Of a DNA stretch of 64,000 bases, positions 29,612 through 39,470 are shown in pieces. Every line of letters starts with the position of its first letter. Position 1 is the stretch's first letter. The position numbers and the translations under genes were made by a program. A model generated the notes under the pieces. That model was not told where the DNA came from. It ran no database searches and saw nothing but the letters and a program-made list of their open reading frames with translations. This DNA comes from Yersinia alsatica (lineage in GTDB: Bacteria > Pseudomonadota > Gammaproteobacteria > Enterobacterales > Enterobacteriaceae), in contig NZ_CABHWW010000024.1 in NCBI RefSeq assembly GCF_902170305.1, positions 124,001-188,000 on the forward strand, in the 5' to 3' direction.

Positions 29612-30842
29612 GGGCTTTCCTCCGCTTGATGTTGGCCTGAACAACCACATAGTCGAACAGTGGCGCAAACAGGTTGGCAAATAGGATTGCCAGCATCATT
29701 CCCTCCGGATAAGCCGGATTTGCTACGCGGATTAAGACACACATCGCGCCAATCAAACCGCCATACCACCACTTCCCTTTATTGGTAAAGGAAGCTGAAA
29801 CCGGGTCCGTCGCCATAAAGATCATGCCGAAAGCAAAACCGCCGAGCACTAAATGCCAGTACCACGGCATAGCAAATAGCGGGTTTGTTGTGGAGCCGAT
29901 CCAGTTAAACAGATAGGCCGTCGCCATCATGCCGATCATGACCCCAGCAACAATGCGCCAGGATGCCACGCGGCCAAAGAGGATAATGGCACCGCCAATC
30001 AGGATCATTAGCGTGGAAACTTCACCAATAGAGCCGGGAATATTACCGAGGAAAGCATCCATCCAAGTGATGGGTTGGCCGCTAATCGTATTGACCAAAC
30101 TGTGGCTACCATTAACACTCCACTGCGATAAAGGCGTCGCACCAGAGAAACCGTCAGCTGCAGTCCAAACCAGGTCACCCGATATCTGAGCCGGGTAAGC
30201 AAAGAACAGGAAAGCACGACCCGCCAGAGCAGGGTTGAGGAAGTTACGCCCGGTACCACCAAAGATCTCTTTACCAATCACCACCCCAAAAGAGATCCCC
30301 AGTGCCGCTTGCCATAATGGCAACGTTGGCGGAACAATCAGGGAAAACAGAATCGAGGTAACAAAGAAACCTTCGTTGATTTCATGTTTGCGGACAATGG
30401 AAAAGACCACTTCCCAAAAACCACCCACCACGAATACCACGGCATAAATCGGTAGGAAATAGGCAGCACCGAGCACCATCTTGCTGACCCAACCGGCATC
30501 GGGTGCCAATGATGCCCCCAAGATTTGTGCCAACCGATAGTGCCAGTCACCGGCAATAATCTGTTGCAGTTCTGCACCACTGTAGAGTTGATTCAAGGCC
30601 GGAATCGCCTGTCCCCCTACGTTGTACATACCCCAGAACATCGCGGGGAATACCGCCAGCCATACCAAAATCATCATACGTTTTAGGTCGATGGCATCTC
30701 GAACATGAGAGGCACCCGGAGTCACTTTACCTTGCGTATAGAAAATGGTGGCAGCAGCTTCATACAGTGGATAATACTTTTCTAGTTTTCCACCCGCTTC
30801 AAAGTGATGTTCTATTTTCTCAAGAAAACTTTTCAGGCCCAT
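29601..30842 (-). CDS. nqrB: Na+-translocating NADH:quinone reductase subunit B
   Basis: This 413-residue subunit is the main Na+-translocating membrane protein, with about ten helices. It holds covalent FMN on the threonine of [14 protein letters not shown] (S-G-A-T near residue 230) and binds riboflavin. [24 protein letters not shown] and [26 protein letters not shown] are strongly conserved family blocks. The N-terminal cytosolic segment [28 protein letters not shown] is typical. It follows nqrA by 3 bp. Confidence 0.97.
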   Translation of the reverse strand: MGLKSFLEKIEHHFEAGGKLEKYYPLYEAAATIFYTQGKVTPGASHVRDAIDLKRMMILVWLAVFPAMFWGMYNVGGQAIPALNQLYSGAELQQIIAGDWHYRLAQILGASLAPDAGWVSKMVLGAAYFLPIYAVVFVVGGFWEVVFSIVRKHEINEGFFVTSILFSLIVPPTLPLWQAALGISFGVVIGKEIFGGTGRNFLNPALAGRAFLFFAYPAQISGDLVWTAADGFSGATPLSQWSVNGSHSLVNTISGQPITWMDAFLGNIPGSIGEVSTLMILIGGAIILFGRVASWRIVAGVMIGMMATAYLFNWIGSTTNPLFAMPWYWHLVLGGFAFGMIFMATDPVSASFTNKGKWWYGGLIGAMCVLIRVANPAYPEGMMLAILFANLFAPLFDYVVVQANIKRRKARGK

Positions 30843-30845
30843 CAG

Positions 30846-32189
30846 TTATCCTTCCTGCTCAATCTTGGTCAGTATGTCGCGCAATACTGGCCCGTATTCG
30901 TACTTACCGGGGCAGACAAATGTACACAGAGCCAAATCTTCTTCATCCAACTCCAGACACCCCAGAGCTTGTGCGCTGTCGGTATCCCCGGATAGCAAAT
31001 CACGCAGCAGGTGCGTCGCCAGAATATCCAGTGGCATAACACGTTCATAGTTACCAATCGGCACCATGGCGCGCTCCCCACCATTCATATCGGTCGAGAA
31101 AGCAAACAATTTGTGTTTGAAGAAATGCCCCAGTGTGGTGCGGGTAATCGAATATTTATCGCGCCCTGGCATCACCCAGCCGAATAGCTCTTTTTCTCGC
31201 CCTTCGCGGATAACCGACACTTGTTGATGGAAGCGCCCCAGATAGCCATGAGTGGCTGAGAAAGCCGTGCCGCTAAGCACTGAGCCTGAAATAATGCGGT
31301 TATCGCCCTCTTTCAATCGGCCAGCCGTCAGTTCGGATAAACTGGCTCCGACCCGGGTGCGCAGTAACATCGGCTGATTCACTTGTGGGCCAGCCAGCGC
31401 GACGACACGATCAGTCCACAGCTCACCACAGGTAAATAATTTGCCGATGGCAATAACATCCTGATAGCCCACGTGCCAAACAATTTTGTTCAGGCTCACT
31501 GGCTCAAGGAAATGGATGTGAGTCCCCACCAGACCTGCTGGATGCGGGCCGGAGAACTCATTATAAGTAACCTGCGCATTCTGATGGCTGGCCACGACTT
31601 GCCCAGGTGCATGACAAACATGCACTTTACCTTCCGTCAGGCGGCTCAATACCGTTAAGCCTTGGTTGAAAGCCTCGGGTTCAGTCGCAATAATCACTTG
31701 AGGGTCAGCAGCCAAAGGTTGGGTATCCATCGCGCTGACGAAAATAGCGCGAGGGCTGCTACCTGGAACCGGAGTTTTGCTGAAAGGGCGAGTGCGCAGT
31801 GCAGTCCATAAGCCGGACGCCAGCAAGTGGCGCTGGACTTGTTCATTGCTCAGTTGATTGAGATCTGCTTCGGCATAATGTTCGAAAGGGATTTGTTCAT
31901 CTCCTTCGATTTCAATCACGACAGATTGTAGCACCCGACGCTCACCACGATTGATCGCACTGACCTTGCCACTGGCAGGGGCGGTGAACAGCACCCCCGG
32001 ATTTTTTTTATCTTCAAACAGCGGCTGGCCTTTCTTAACCCAATCACCTTCGTGGACCAACATTGAGGGGCGCATGCCCACATACTCTTCACCGAGCAAA
32101 GCTACATGATGAATAGCAGGACCATCCTCTATCACTTGTGCAGGTACTCCAGCGATAGGAAGGTCTAGACCTTTCTTTATTTTAATCAT
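30846..32189 (-). CDS. nqrA: Na+-translocating NADH:quinone reductase subunit A
   Basis: This 447-residue cytosolic subunit, a relative of RnfC without the iron-sulfur motifs, contributes to ubiquinone reduction. It begins [18 protein letters not shown]. It continues with the biotinyl-lipoyl-like region [31 protein letters not shown] and the SLBB-type C-terminal part. The start is set at MIKIKKG, the usual N-terminus; four extra in-frame codons lie upstream. It heads the operon nqrABCDEF-apbE-nqrM, so the promoter lies in the 32190-32662 gap. Confidence 0.97.
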   Translation of the reverse strand: MIKIKKGLDLPIAGVPAQVIEDGPAIHHVALLGEEYVGMRPSMLVHEGDWVKKGQPLFEDKKNPGVLFTAPASGKVSAINRGERRVLQSVVIEIEGDEQIPFEHYAEADLNQLSNEQVQRHLLASGLWTALRTRPFSKTPVPGSSPRAIFVSAMDTQPLAADPQVIIATEPEAFNQGLTVLSRLTEGKVHVCHAPGQVVASHQNAQVTYNEFSGPHPAGLVGTHIHFLEPVSLNKIVWHVGYQDVIAIGKLFTCGELWTDRVVALAGPQVNQPMLLRTRVGASLSELTAGRLKEGDNRIISGSVLSGTAFSATHGYLGRFHQQVSVIREGREKELFGWVMPGRDKYSITRTTLGHFFKHKLFAFSTDMNGGERAMVPIGNYERVMPLDILATHLLRDLLSGDTDSAQALGCLELDEEDLALCTFVCPGKYEYGPVLRDILTKIEQEG

Positions 32190-32662
32190 AGAGTTGAACA
32201 ACTTTATTGGTTATATCAAATGCTGTACTTAGCCCAGAGAGTACAGCCACGCAAAGAGAATATACTTTCATGGTTCTGTTAAGCGACGATTAAATACTCA
32301 GCTAGTTAGGCACATAAATACCGACTGAGAAAGCCCAGTAATTAATGCTGATATCATATTGAATGTCACTAAGGCCAACAATGGAAAGAATAACCATTAA
32401 TTGAGCAGGTCATCAGCCGCCGGCAATTTTAGCATTTCCATCCCTCACTGTCTGACAAATGCAGTGACTTACGTCAAGCAAACACAAATAATTTACTGCT
32501 AAATTTTGTATATATTCGGTAAAATCGTTCTCTTAATTCATCTTTACCGATTTTGTATTTATTTTATACAAAACATATATTGCTAAAAATTTTCTGACTG
32601 ATAATCTGCGCCTATAAATCAGAAAAGTCAGTGGCATCTATAAATATAAGTGGGAATAATAA
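32190..32662. other. Divergent nqrA/dpaA control region rich in inverted repeats
   Basis: This 473-bp non-coding, AT-rich region lies between divergent genes. The dpaA-proximal part carries several inverted repeats: TTTTGTAT / ATACAAAA at 32551-32573 (8-bp perfect arms, 7-base loop), and arms TCGGTAAA / TTTACCGA bracketing about 32515-32550. It must hold the nqr and dpaA promoters. No small gene is apparent. Confidence 0.5.
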
Positions 32663-33436
32663 ATGCGCAAAATCACGCCATTTTTTGCGGTGATAATGTT
32701 TGCGATGATAATTTGTTTGCCTGTAGTCTCCTTCACCACCGCAGCCAGTGAGCCTGTGGCGGTATCCAAAGAGCTAAAACAGCAATTACTAGGGTCATCG
32801 GTCTATATTCAGATTTTCAAAGAAGAACGTACTCTGGAATTATATGCCAGATTACAAGGTGAGTATCGTTTGGTACAAAGCTATCGCATCTGCGAATTCT
32901 CAGGTGGCCTTGGCCCGAAACGCCGTGAAGGGGATTTTAAGAGCCCAGAAGGTTTTTACACTATTGATATGCGCCATTTAAAACCTGACAGTAAGTTTTA
33001 CCGGGCAATCAATATTGGCTTCCCAAATGATTATGATAAGTCGCAAGGTTATTCAGGGAAATATCTGATGATCCATGGCGCTTGCAAATCAATCGGCTGT
33101 TATGCGATGACAGATGCCTATATGGACGAGATATTTAACTACGTGCAAACTGCATTTATCTTCGGGCAGGAAAAAGTGGATATCAGTATCTATCCATTCC
33201 GCATGACTGAACAAAATATGCAGCGCCACCGTAACTCTTCAGATTACAACTTCTGGCGTCAGTTGCAGCCGGGCTATGCTTACTTTGCCAAGAACCGGAT
33301 GCCACCATCTGTTTCTGTGATAAACGGGCAGTATGTATTGAGCCGCCCACCTGTTTCTAGTGAGCCGGCGTCGCAGTATGCCTCGACCAAACCGAGTTCA
33401 ATGCTTCAATCAAATACGCTCGCCAAAACAGAATAA
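32663..33436 (+). CDS. dpaA: Periplasmic L,D-transpeptidase-fold enzyme DpaA (YafK/LdtF)
   Basis: This 257-residue exported protein has a signal peptide (about residues 1-27) and a YkuD domain with catalytic [17 protein letters not shown] (His near residue 150, Cys near 159). The equivalent E. coli YafK was shown to detach Braun's lipoprotein from peptidoglycan rather than to crosslink it. The C-terminal tail is long and Ser/Pro-rich ([20 protein letters not shown]). Gene position beside yafJ and gmhA matches E. coli yafK. The last 27 bases overlap the convergent yafJ. Confidence 0.9.
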   Translation: MRKITPFFAVIMFAMIICLPVVSFTTAASEPVAVSKELKQQLLGSSVYIQIFKEERTLELYARLQGEYRLVQSYRICEFSGGLGPKRREGDFKSPEGFYTIDMRHLKPDSKFYRAINIGFPNDYDKSQGYSGKYLMIHGACKSIGCYAMTDAYMDEIFNYVQTAFIFGQEKVDISIYPFRMTEQNMQRHRNSSDYNFWRQLQPGYAYFAKNRMPPSVSVINGQYVLSRPPVSSEPASQYASTKPSSMLQSNTLAKTE

Positions 33437-34174
33437 TGCAAATTCGCCTGGTGCAATTTTGTGCCAGGTTTCATTGCCTGTCAGGGGCTGAGTCGCAATC
33501 ACCGTGACCACATCTTTGGGGGTGGTCTGGCGCTGAAAATCAATTTCAACATCCTGATCCAACAGCGTGGCTTTGCCAAAAGGCGCACGGCGGGTTATCC
33601 AATATAAATTGGTCGAACAGAACGCCATCACAAAACGCCCATCCGACAGCAACATATTAAACACCCCCTTGGCACGCAGTTGCTCACATAAGGTGCCAAT
33701 ATAGCGAAATACCGCAGGCCAGTTGCTTGGTGTGCGAGGGTAGCGTTTTGCCAATTGATTCAGCAGCCAGCAGAAAGCATATTCGCTATCAGTCTGACCA
33801 ATGGGACGAAAAGTGCCGGTCTCTAACTGGCGGTAGCCCTTAAGCTGACCGTTATGAGCATAAGTCCAGTTGCGCCCCCACATTTCGCGGGTAAATGGAT
33901 GAGTATTTTCTAATGCGACTTCACCGCGGTTCGCCTGGCGAATATGGGACACCACCGCGCAGGATTTGATCGGATAATCTTGCACCAGCCGAGCAATGGG
34001 AGAATTAAAGCTGGGTTGAGGATCTTTAAACGTGCGGCAGCCATTACCTTCATAGAAAGTAATTCCCCAGCCATCTTTATGTGGCCCAGTTCCCCCGCCT
34101 CGTTGCACCAGGCCGGTAAAGCTAAAGCAAATATCCGTAGGAACATTTGCGCTCATCCCGAGCAATTCGCACAT
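33410..34174 (-). CDS. yafJ: Class II glutamine amidotransferase-like protein YafJ
   Basis: This 254-residue protein has an Ntn-type glutaminase domain. The start at [19 protein letters not shown] exposes the nucleophilic Cys2 after Met removal; a longer frame adding eleven residues would bury it, so the shorter start is chosen. [28 protein letters not shown] supplies the oxyanion and Asn/Gly residues of GATase-II enzymes. There is no synthase domain, so the ammonia acceptor is unknown. Synteny with dpaA and gmhA is as in E. coli. Confidence 0.9.
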   Translation of the reverse strand: MCELLGMSANVPTDICFSFTGLVQRGGGTGPHKDGWGITFYEGNGCRTFKDPQPSFNSPIARLVQDYPIKSCAVVSHIRQANRGEVALENTHPFTREMWGRNWTYAHNGQLKGYRQLETGTFRPIGQTDSEYAFCWLLNQLAKRYPRTPSNWPAVFRYIGTLCEQLRAKGVFNMLLSDGRFVMAFCSTNLYWITRRAPFGKATLLDQDVEIDFQRQTTPKDVVTVIATQPLTGNETWHKIAPGEFALFCFGERI

Positions 34175-34189
34175 ACCTGCCTCCCGAAT

Positions 34190-34220
34190 ATACCCTTCAT
34201 TTTGCAATGATGAAGGGTAT
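34190..34220. repeat. Perfect 11-bp inverted repeat upstream of yafJ
   Basis: ATACCCTTCAT and ATGAAGGGTAT flank a 9-base loop, 16 bases before the yafJ start. In the mRNA leader it would fold close to the ribosome site. It may be a gmhA terminator, although there is no T-run on the minus strand, or a small dispersed element. Confidence 0.55.
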
Positions 34221-34260
34221 AAATAAATACACCACCGGCCAATAACTAACTCGACCTAAC

Positions 34261-34842
34261 TCAAGCTTTTACCATCTCTTTTTCAATCAACTGAATCAAG
34301 ATGTGAATCGCTTTGATATGAATTTCCTGAATACGATCAGCATAACCGAAATGAGGAACCCGGATTTCTATATCCGCAGAGCCCGCCATTTTACCGCCGT
34401 CTTTGCCGGTCAGAGTGATAACTTTCATGCCTTTGGCGCGAGCCGCTGCAATCGCCTTGATGATATTACCTGAATTACCTGAAGTAGAAATGCCCAACAG
34501 CACATCCCCTTCACGGCCTACGGCCTCAACATAGCGAGAGAAAACATAGTCATAACCAAAATCATTACTGACACAAGAGAGATGGCTAACATCGGAAATA
34601 GCAATCGCCGGATAACCTGGGCGGTTTTCACGATAGCGGCCGGTTAACTCTTCGGCAAAATGCATGGCATCACAATGGGAGCCGCCATTGCCGCATGACA
34701 AGACTTTACCGCCAGCTTTAAAAGAGTCAGCCAGTAATACGGCTGCGCGCTGGATGGCATCAATATTGGCATCATCTTTGAGAAAGTTGGCCAGCGTGTC
34801 TGCTGCTTCGTTCAGTTCACTGCGGATTAAATCGTGGTACAT
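34261..34842 (-). CDS. gmhA: Sedoheptulose-7-phosphate isomerase
   Basis: This 193-residue enzyme makes D-glycero-D-manno-heptose 7-phosphate, the first committed step to ADP-heptose for the LPS inner core. Its SIS-domain features are [24 protein letters not shown] (about residues 48-71), [17 protein letters not shown] and the zinc/catalytic residues Glu65 and His180-type [10 protein letters not shown]. The length is that of E. coli GmhA (LpcA). It is a single gene divergent from fadE. Confidence 0.96.
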   Translation of the reverse strand: MYHDLIRSELNEAADTLANFLKDDANIDAIQRAAVLLADSFKAGGKVLSCGNGGSHCDAMHFAEELTGRYRENRPGYPAIAISDVSHLSCVSNDFGYDYVFSRYVEAVGREGDVLLGISTSGNSGNIIKAIAAARAKGMKVITLTGKDGGKMAGSADIEIRVPHFGYADRIQEIHIKAIHILIQLIEKEMVKA

Positions 34843-35061
34843 GGGAGCCTCTTTAATAGTCCTATGGCATCAATGTTCTTCCTGCGCCAGTGTACCGGAT
34901 AGCATAAACTGCGAGAAGTACTGTGATGCATTAGCGAGATCACTATGAATTCGACAATGCGGTTTTAGCCCTTAATGCAAACAATTTGTGAGGTGAGTTG
35001 TAAATGACATGTAATGGTATTGATAAATAGAATGAGATGAACTACAACAAATGTATCACTC

Positions 35062-35078
35062 AACAGGTCAGACCTCCT
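35062..35078. promoter_or_regulatory. Candidate FadR operator upstream of fadE
   Basis: AACAGGTCAGACCTCCT matches 13 or 14 of 17 bases of the reverse-complement FadR consensus AACAGGTCGGACCAGCT; the central GGTC/GACC core is nearly complete. It lies 19 bp before the fadE ATG, where FadR would repress until fatty acyl-CoA accumulates. Confidence 0.6.
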
Positions 35079-35097
35079 ACATCTCAGGAGCTTCATT

Positions 35098-37545
35098 ATG
35101 ATGGTTCTTAGCATTGTTGCCTTGCTGGTTCTTATTGGTGTGTTGTTCTATCACCGGGTGAACCTGTATCTCAGTAGTTTGATCCTCGTGGTTTATACCG
35201 CCGCCATGGGGGCAGCACAGTTATGGTCATACTGGGCATTATTGCCGCTGGTGATTGTTCTGCTGCCACTAACACTAACGCCGCTGCGCCAATCTCTGTT
35301 TTCTGCTCCGGCATTGCGCATGTTCCGCAAAGTCATGCCAGCGATGTCACGCACCGAAAAAGAAGCGATTGATGCAGGTACCACCTGGTGGGAAGGCGAT
35401 TTATTCCAGGGCCAACCAGACTGGAAAAAATTGCACAACTATCCAAAACCGCAATTAACCGCGGAAGAACAGGCCTTTATTGATGGGCCGGTTGAAGAAG
35501 CTTGCCGCATGGCTAACGACTTCCAGATTACCCATGAGCTGGCAGACTTGCCGCCAGAACTCTGGGCATATCTAAAAGAGAATCGCTTCTTTGCGATGAT
35601 CATTAAGAAAGAGTATGGCGGCCTTGAATTCTCTGCTTATGCTCAGGCACGGGTGCTGCAAAAACTGTCTGGTGTCTCTGGCATATTGGCCATCACCGTG
35701 GGTGTACCTAACTCCCTCGGCCCCGGTGAATTGCTGCAACATTACGGCACTGAAGAGCAAAAAAATCATTATCTGCCGGGATTGGCCCGTGGCGACGAAA
35801 TTCCTTGCTTCGCCCTGACCAGCCCGGAAGCTGGTTCTGATGCCGGTGCAATTCCAGATACCGGTACTGTTTGTATGGGTGAATGGCAAGGCAAACAGGT
35901 CTTGGGCATGCGCCTGACCTGGAACAAACGCTATATTACTCTGGCGCCGATCGCCACAGTGCTCGGGCTGGCATTTAAGCTGTCTGACCCTGAGCATCTG
36001 CTGGGTGAGACCGTTGATCTCGGCATTACCTGTGCGCTGATCCCAACCAACACCCCAGGGGTAGAAATTGGTCACCGCCACTTTCCGCTGAACGTGCCAT
36101 TCCAAAATGGCCCGACACGCGGCAACGATATTTTTGTGCCGATTGATTACATTATCGGCGGGCCAAAAATGGCCGGTCAGGGCTGGCGGATGCTGGTGGA
36201 ATGCCTGTCGGTTGGCCGTGGCATTACCTTGCCATCCAACGCTACGGGTAGCCTGAAAAGTGTGGCGATGGGTATCGGTGCTTATGCCTATATTCGCCGG
36301 CAGTTCAAAATCTCAATCGGTAAAATGGAAGGGATTGAAGAGCCATTAGCCCGCATTGCCGGTAACGCTTATGTGATGGATGCTGCGGCGACCTTGATTA
36401 CCAGCGGTATCATGCTGGGCGAGAAACCTGCGGTGTTATCCGCCATTGTGAAATATCACTGTACTCACCGTGGTCAGCGCGCCGTAATGGATGCGATGGA
36501 TATCGCCGGGGGTAAAGGTATCTGTCTTGGCCCAACCAACTTTGTCGCCCGCAGCTACCAAGGTGCGCCTATTGGTATCACCGTGGAAGGCGCTAACATC
36601 CTGACGCGTAGCATGATTATCTTCGGTCAGGGTGCTATTCGCTGCCATCCATTTGTGTTAGATGAAATGGCTGCTGCGCAATCCAATGATGTCCCTGCAT
36701 TTGATAAAGCACTGTTTGGTCATTTGGGCCATGTGGGCAGCAGCAAAGTGCGCAGCTTCTGGTTGGGGCTAACTAATGGCCGCACCAGCGCCACTCCAGT
36801 AAAAGACAGTACACGCCGCTATTACCAGCACCTGAATCGCCTGAGTGCTAACCTGGCATTGATGTCTGATGTCTCAATGGGGGTACTGGGTGGTAGCCTG
36901 AAACGTCGCGAACGAATTTCTGCCCGCTTGGGGGATATTCTCAGCCAAATGTATCTGGCATCTGCCACGTTGAAACGCTATGAAGATGAAGGCCGTCAGA
37001 AAGAAGATTTACCGCTGGTGCATTGGGGCGTGCAAGATGCCCTGAATCAGGCAGAAATTGCGCTGGATGATTTGCTGCGTAACTTCCCGAACAAATTTAT
37101 TGCTGGCATCATGCGGTTTGGCATCTTCCCACTGGGCCGTGCACATACAGCACCGTCGGACCGACTGGATCACCAGTTAGCCCAATTGCTACAAGTGCCA
37201 TCAGCTACCCGCAGCCGCATTGGCCGTGGTCAGTATCTGACACCGAGCGAGTTTAACCCGGTTGGTTTGCTGGAAGCTGCATTGCAGGACGTGATTGCCG
37301 CTGAGCCGATTCATAAACGCCTAAGTAAAGAAGCAGGTAAGAGCCTGCCATTTACCCGGCTGGATCAGTTGGCGAAACGTGCCTTGGCTGAAGGTAAAAT
37401 CAATGCTGAAGAGGCCGCAATACTGACCAAAGCAGAAGAGAGCCGTCTGCGCTCTATTAATGTTGATGAATTTGATGCTGATGCACTGGCCACCAAGCCA
37501 GCAGTAAAGCCGGTAGCCAAACCACGGCATACTGAAGCCGCTTAA
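35098..37545 (+). CDS. fadE: Acyl-CoA dehydrogenase FadE
   Basis: This 815-residue membrane-anchored enzyme carries out the first oxidation of fatty-acid beta-oxidation, introducing the trans-2 double bond with FAD. Two N-terminal hydrophobic segments (about 1-20 and 25-58) precede the acyl-CoA dehydrogenase core: [40 protein letters not shown] and [11 protein letters not shown]. The C-terminal extension is as in E. coli FadE, to which it is closely similar throughout. CAGGAG precedes the ATG. Regulation by FadR is inferred from the operator candidate just upstream. Confidence 0.97.
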   Translation: MMVLSIVALLVLIGVLFYHRVNLYLSSLILVVYTAAMGAAQLWSYWALLPLVIVLLPLTLTPLRQSLFSAPALRMFRKVMPAMSRTEKEAIDAGTTWWEGDLFQGQPDWKKLHNYPKPQLTAEEQAFIDGPVEEACRMANDFQITHELADLPPELWAYLKENRFFAMIIKKEYGGLEFSAYAQARVLQKLSGVSGILAITVGVPNSLGPGELLQHYGTEEQKNHYLPGLARGDEIPCFALTSPEAGSDAGAIPDTGTVCMGEWQGKQVLGMRLTWNKRYITLAPIATVLGLAFKLSDPEHLLGETVDLGITCALIPTNTPGVEIGHRHFPLNVPFQNGPTRGNDIFVPIDYIIGGPKMAGQGWRMLVECLSVGRGITLPSNATGSLKSVAMGIGAYAYIRRQFKISIGKMEGIEEPLARIAGNAYVMDAAATLITSGIMLGEKPAVLSAIVKYHCTHRGQRAVMDAMDIAGGKGICLGPTNFVARSYQGAPIGITVEGANILTRSMIIFGQGAIRCHPFVLDEMAAAQSNDVPAFDKALFGHLGHVGSSKVRSFWLGLTNGRTSATPVKDSTRRYYQHLNRLSANLALMSDVSMGVLGGSLKRRERISARLGDILSQMYLASATLKRYEDEGRQKEDLPLVHWGVQDALNQAEIALDDLLRNFPNKFIAGIMRFGIFPLGRAHTAPSDRLDHQLAQLLQVPSATRSRIGRGQYLTPSEFNPVGLLEAALQDVIAAEPIHKRLSKEAGKSLPFTRLDQLAKRALAEGKINAEEAAILTKAEESRLRSINVDEFDADALATKPAVKPVAKPRHTEAA

Positions 37546-37580
37546 TATTTTGCCTTATTGATGTAAGTGTCTAACCCCCC

Positions 37581-37609
37581 AAGCCTCCAATTACTGGAGG
37601 CTTTTTTTA
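37581..37609 (+). terminator. Rho-independent terminator of fadE
   Basis: AAGCCTCCA and TGGAGGCTT form a 9-bp stem followed by a run of seven T. It lies 36 bp after the fadE stop and overlaps the last codons of the convergent glycosyltransferase gene. Confidence 0.9.
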
Positions 37610-39441
37610 TCCGCCAACAAGCGGCGAACAATCACGCCAAACTGCTCAGGCTTGCCCGTAAACAAGACATTATCAGGTTGAGTCTGTAGTAGTTGGCGAC
37701 GCAAACTATCACGCCACTTTTTATCGTCAATCAGCCGAACTGTCACCGCGATATATTCAGCCAAATTATACGCAATCAGCTCTTCAGCCAATCCCAAGCG
37801 GCGAAACAGCCCTTCATCAATATGTTCATGGACTTCTGCCCCACTCAGGCACACACCGGGCAGCCCCTGACGCACTGTGTCTACGATGCCATTGGTATTG
37901 CCGAAAGGAAACGGATTGATGAATAGGTCACATTGATTAATAACCTGTAAATATTCCAGATAGCCCAAATGTTCATAGATTTTGGCTTGGGCTATGCAGT
38001 CATTGACCGCTTTTTCCATTACTCGGTGGGTGATACCCCAGCAAAAACCGACCAGAAAATGAAATACCACCGGTGTCGACGCCCGTTGAGCTATTTCAGC
38101 GCAGGTAGTGAGAAAGCGCGGATTGATCTTCATTGCTGATGCGCAGACAGCAATATGCACCGCTGGCCGCTCATCAAAATGCAATATAGGTTCCGGTTGA
38201 CTGATATTGGCGGGGGGGACATAGGGCAGACAGTCTTTGGGTAATGAAACCACCTGCTCGGAAAAACATGCAATATTCCCCAAGTAATCCTCTTCCACCA
38301 AAACCGCATCAATATAATCTGAGTGCGTCGTCGCCGGATGGCCTAATGCCATTATCTGTAGCGGAGCCAAACGCAAGTTGGTCAGCGCGATGGTCAGTGG
38401 GAACATGCCAACACTGGGGAAATAAATCACATCGGGAAGCAGTTGCTGAGCTAACGTCACGATCGCCTCGACAGCTCCGGTGCGATTAACCGCGGTGAAA
38501 TCGTCAAATACCTCGCGCGTTATTGCATCAGTTGCTTCAATAATCGTGACGCCATGGGTAGAAAAATGCTCACGCGCTGCGCGCAATGTGCTGGAGTGGG
38601 TGCGATAAATAGAATGGCCACTGTTAAACCACTCAAGGATAACCAGCATCAATGGTTTATGGCGTGGCGGCGCGGGCAAGTGGTTATCAGATAATCCATT
38701 GTGCAGCAGAGTCTTGCGCAGGTGAAAGTTAATGCTGCGCTTTATGGCATGTTTTTGTGTCATATCGGCATAACTGCAATGCATATAAACATCGTGCAGA
38801 ATTCGTTCCGGTAAGTGTTCAAGACTATCCAGCGTTAACAGCTTTTCTGGTAACCACGCCAAGAGCAGTTCACGTTTTGCGTGCCCGACTGCGCTGGGTA
38901 AAATCCGCGGTGATAATAAAGCCAAAAATAGTGCCGCTGCAGTATACGGATTAAATTGCCACAATATATCTGGCTGAAGAGGAATCGCTGATTCAGGCAA
39001 ATACATGACACAGAATTTAAGAAAATTATTTCGCTCAAATCGCAGAGGATGGGCACAACCCTCCCCAGCCTGGTTGAGGTTAGTAATAACATGATCGGCA
39101 TGACCAAAAGGTGAGGCGGCAAAGATCAAAGCGATCCAGCGATGGAAATTGATTAACTGCAAAAATCCTTTTTCCGAGAGCACAAATCCGGGATCGGAGA
39201 ATAGATTCCCAATGGCGGCAGCCAACCTATTACAATAATGTTCTTGCTGCCGTATTGACGGTTTATTCAGTGAAAAAACATCCCAACGACCATAGTGGGT
39301 ATCTAATTGTTCCAGCATGAGTATTAATATGCGCCCCGCTTCCTCATAACGACGGGTACAGACTAAAAACTCAAAATAAGGCAGTGAAAATACCGTGGCA
39401 TCCTCGGCTCGCGGTGTTATTTCAATCGTTTTTTCCACCAT
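37591..39441 (-). CDS. HMW1C-type cytoplasmic protein N-glycosyltransferase
   Basis: This 616-residue enzyme of the GT41-related HMW1C family transfers hexose from UDP- or GDP-sugar to asparagine in N-x-S/T sequons, in the cytoplasm and without a lipid carrier. An N-terminal all-helical part (residues 1 to about 230) is followed by a GT-B fold. Donor-site motifs are visible in FHFLVGFCWGITHRVME, LGYLEYLQVINQCDLFINPFPFGNTNGIVDT and GLPGVCLSGAEVHEHIDEGLF. The length matches the Haemophilus and Actinobacillus homologues. It follows the TpsA gene by 29 bp; the ATG at 39441 has GGGAG upstream. The obvious target is that sequon-rich exoprotein. Confidence 0.92.
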   Translation of the reverse strand: MVEKTIEITPRAEDATVFSLPYFEFLVCTRRYEEAGRILILMLEQLDTHYGRWDVFSLNKPSIRQQEHYCNRLAAAIGNLFSDPGFVLSEKGFLQLINFHRWIALIFAASPFGHADHVITNLNQAGEGCAHPLRFERNNFLKFCVMYLPESAIPLQPDILWQFNPYTAAALFLALLSPRILPSAVGHAKRELLLAWLPEKLLTLDSLEHLPERILHDVYMHCSYADMTQKHAIKRSINFHLRKTLLHNGLSDNHLPAPPRHKPLMLVILEWFNSGHSIYRTHSSTLRAAREHFSTHGVTIIEATDAITREVFDDFTAVNRTGAVEAIVTLAQQLLPDVIYFPSVGMFPLTIALTNLRLAPLQIMALGHPATTHSDYIDAVLVEEDYLGNIACFSEQVVSLPKDCLPYVPPANISQPEPILHFDERPAVHIAVCASAMKINPRFLTTCAEIAQRASTPVVFHFLVGFCWGITHRVMEKAVNDCIAQAKIYEHLGYLEYLQVINQCDLFINPFPFGNTNGIVDTVRQGLPGVCLSGAEVHEHIDEGLFRRLGLAEELIAYNLAEYIAVTVRLIDDKKWRDSLRRQLLQTQPDNVLFTGKPEQFGVIVRRLLADKKSLQ

Positions 39442-39470
39442 CACCTGCTCTCCCTGGCAATTGACTCTTT

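Noticed and set aside
29612-29680. N-terminal extension of nqrC into nqrB
   Set aside because: The extra 23 residues are nqrB sequence read in another frame. The GTG with a strong ribosome site gives the normal NqrC length and helix position.
35572-36105. 177-residue minus-strand frame opposite fadE
   Set aside because: It is antisense to a conserved enzyme core and has no motif of its own.
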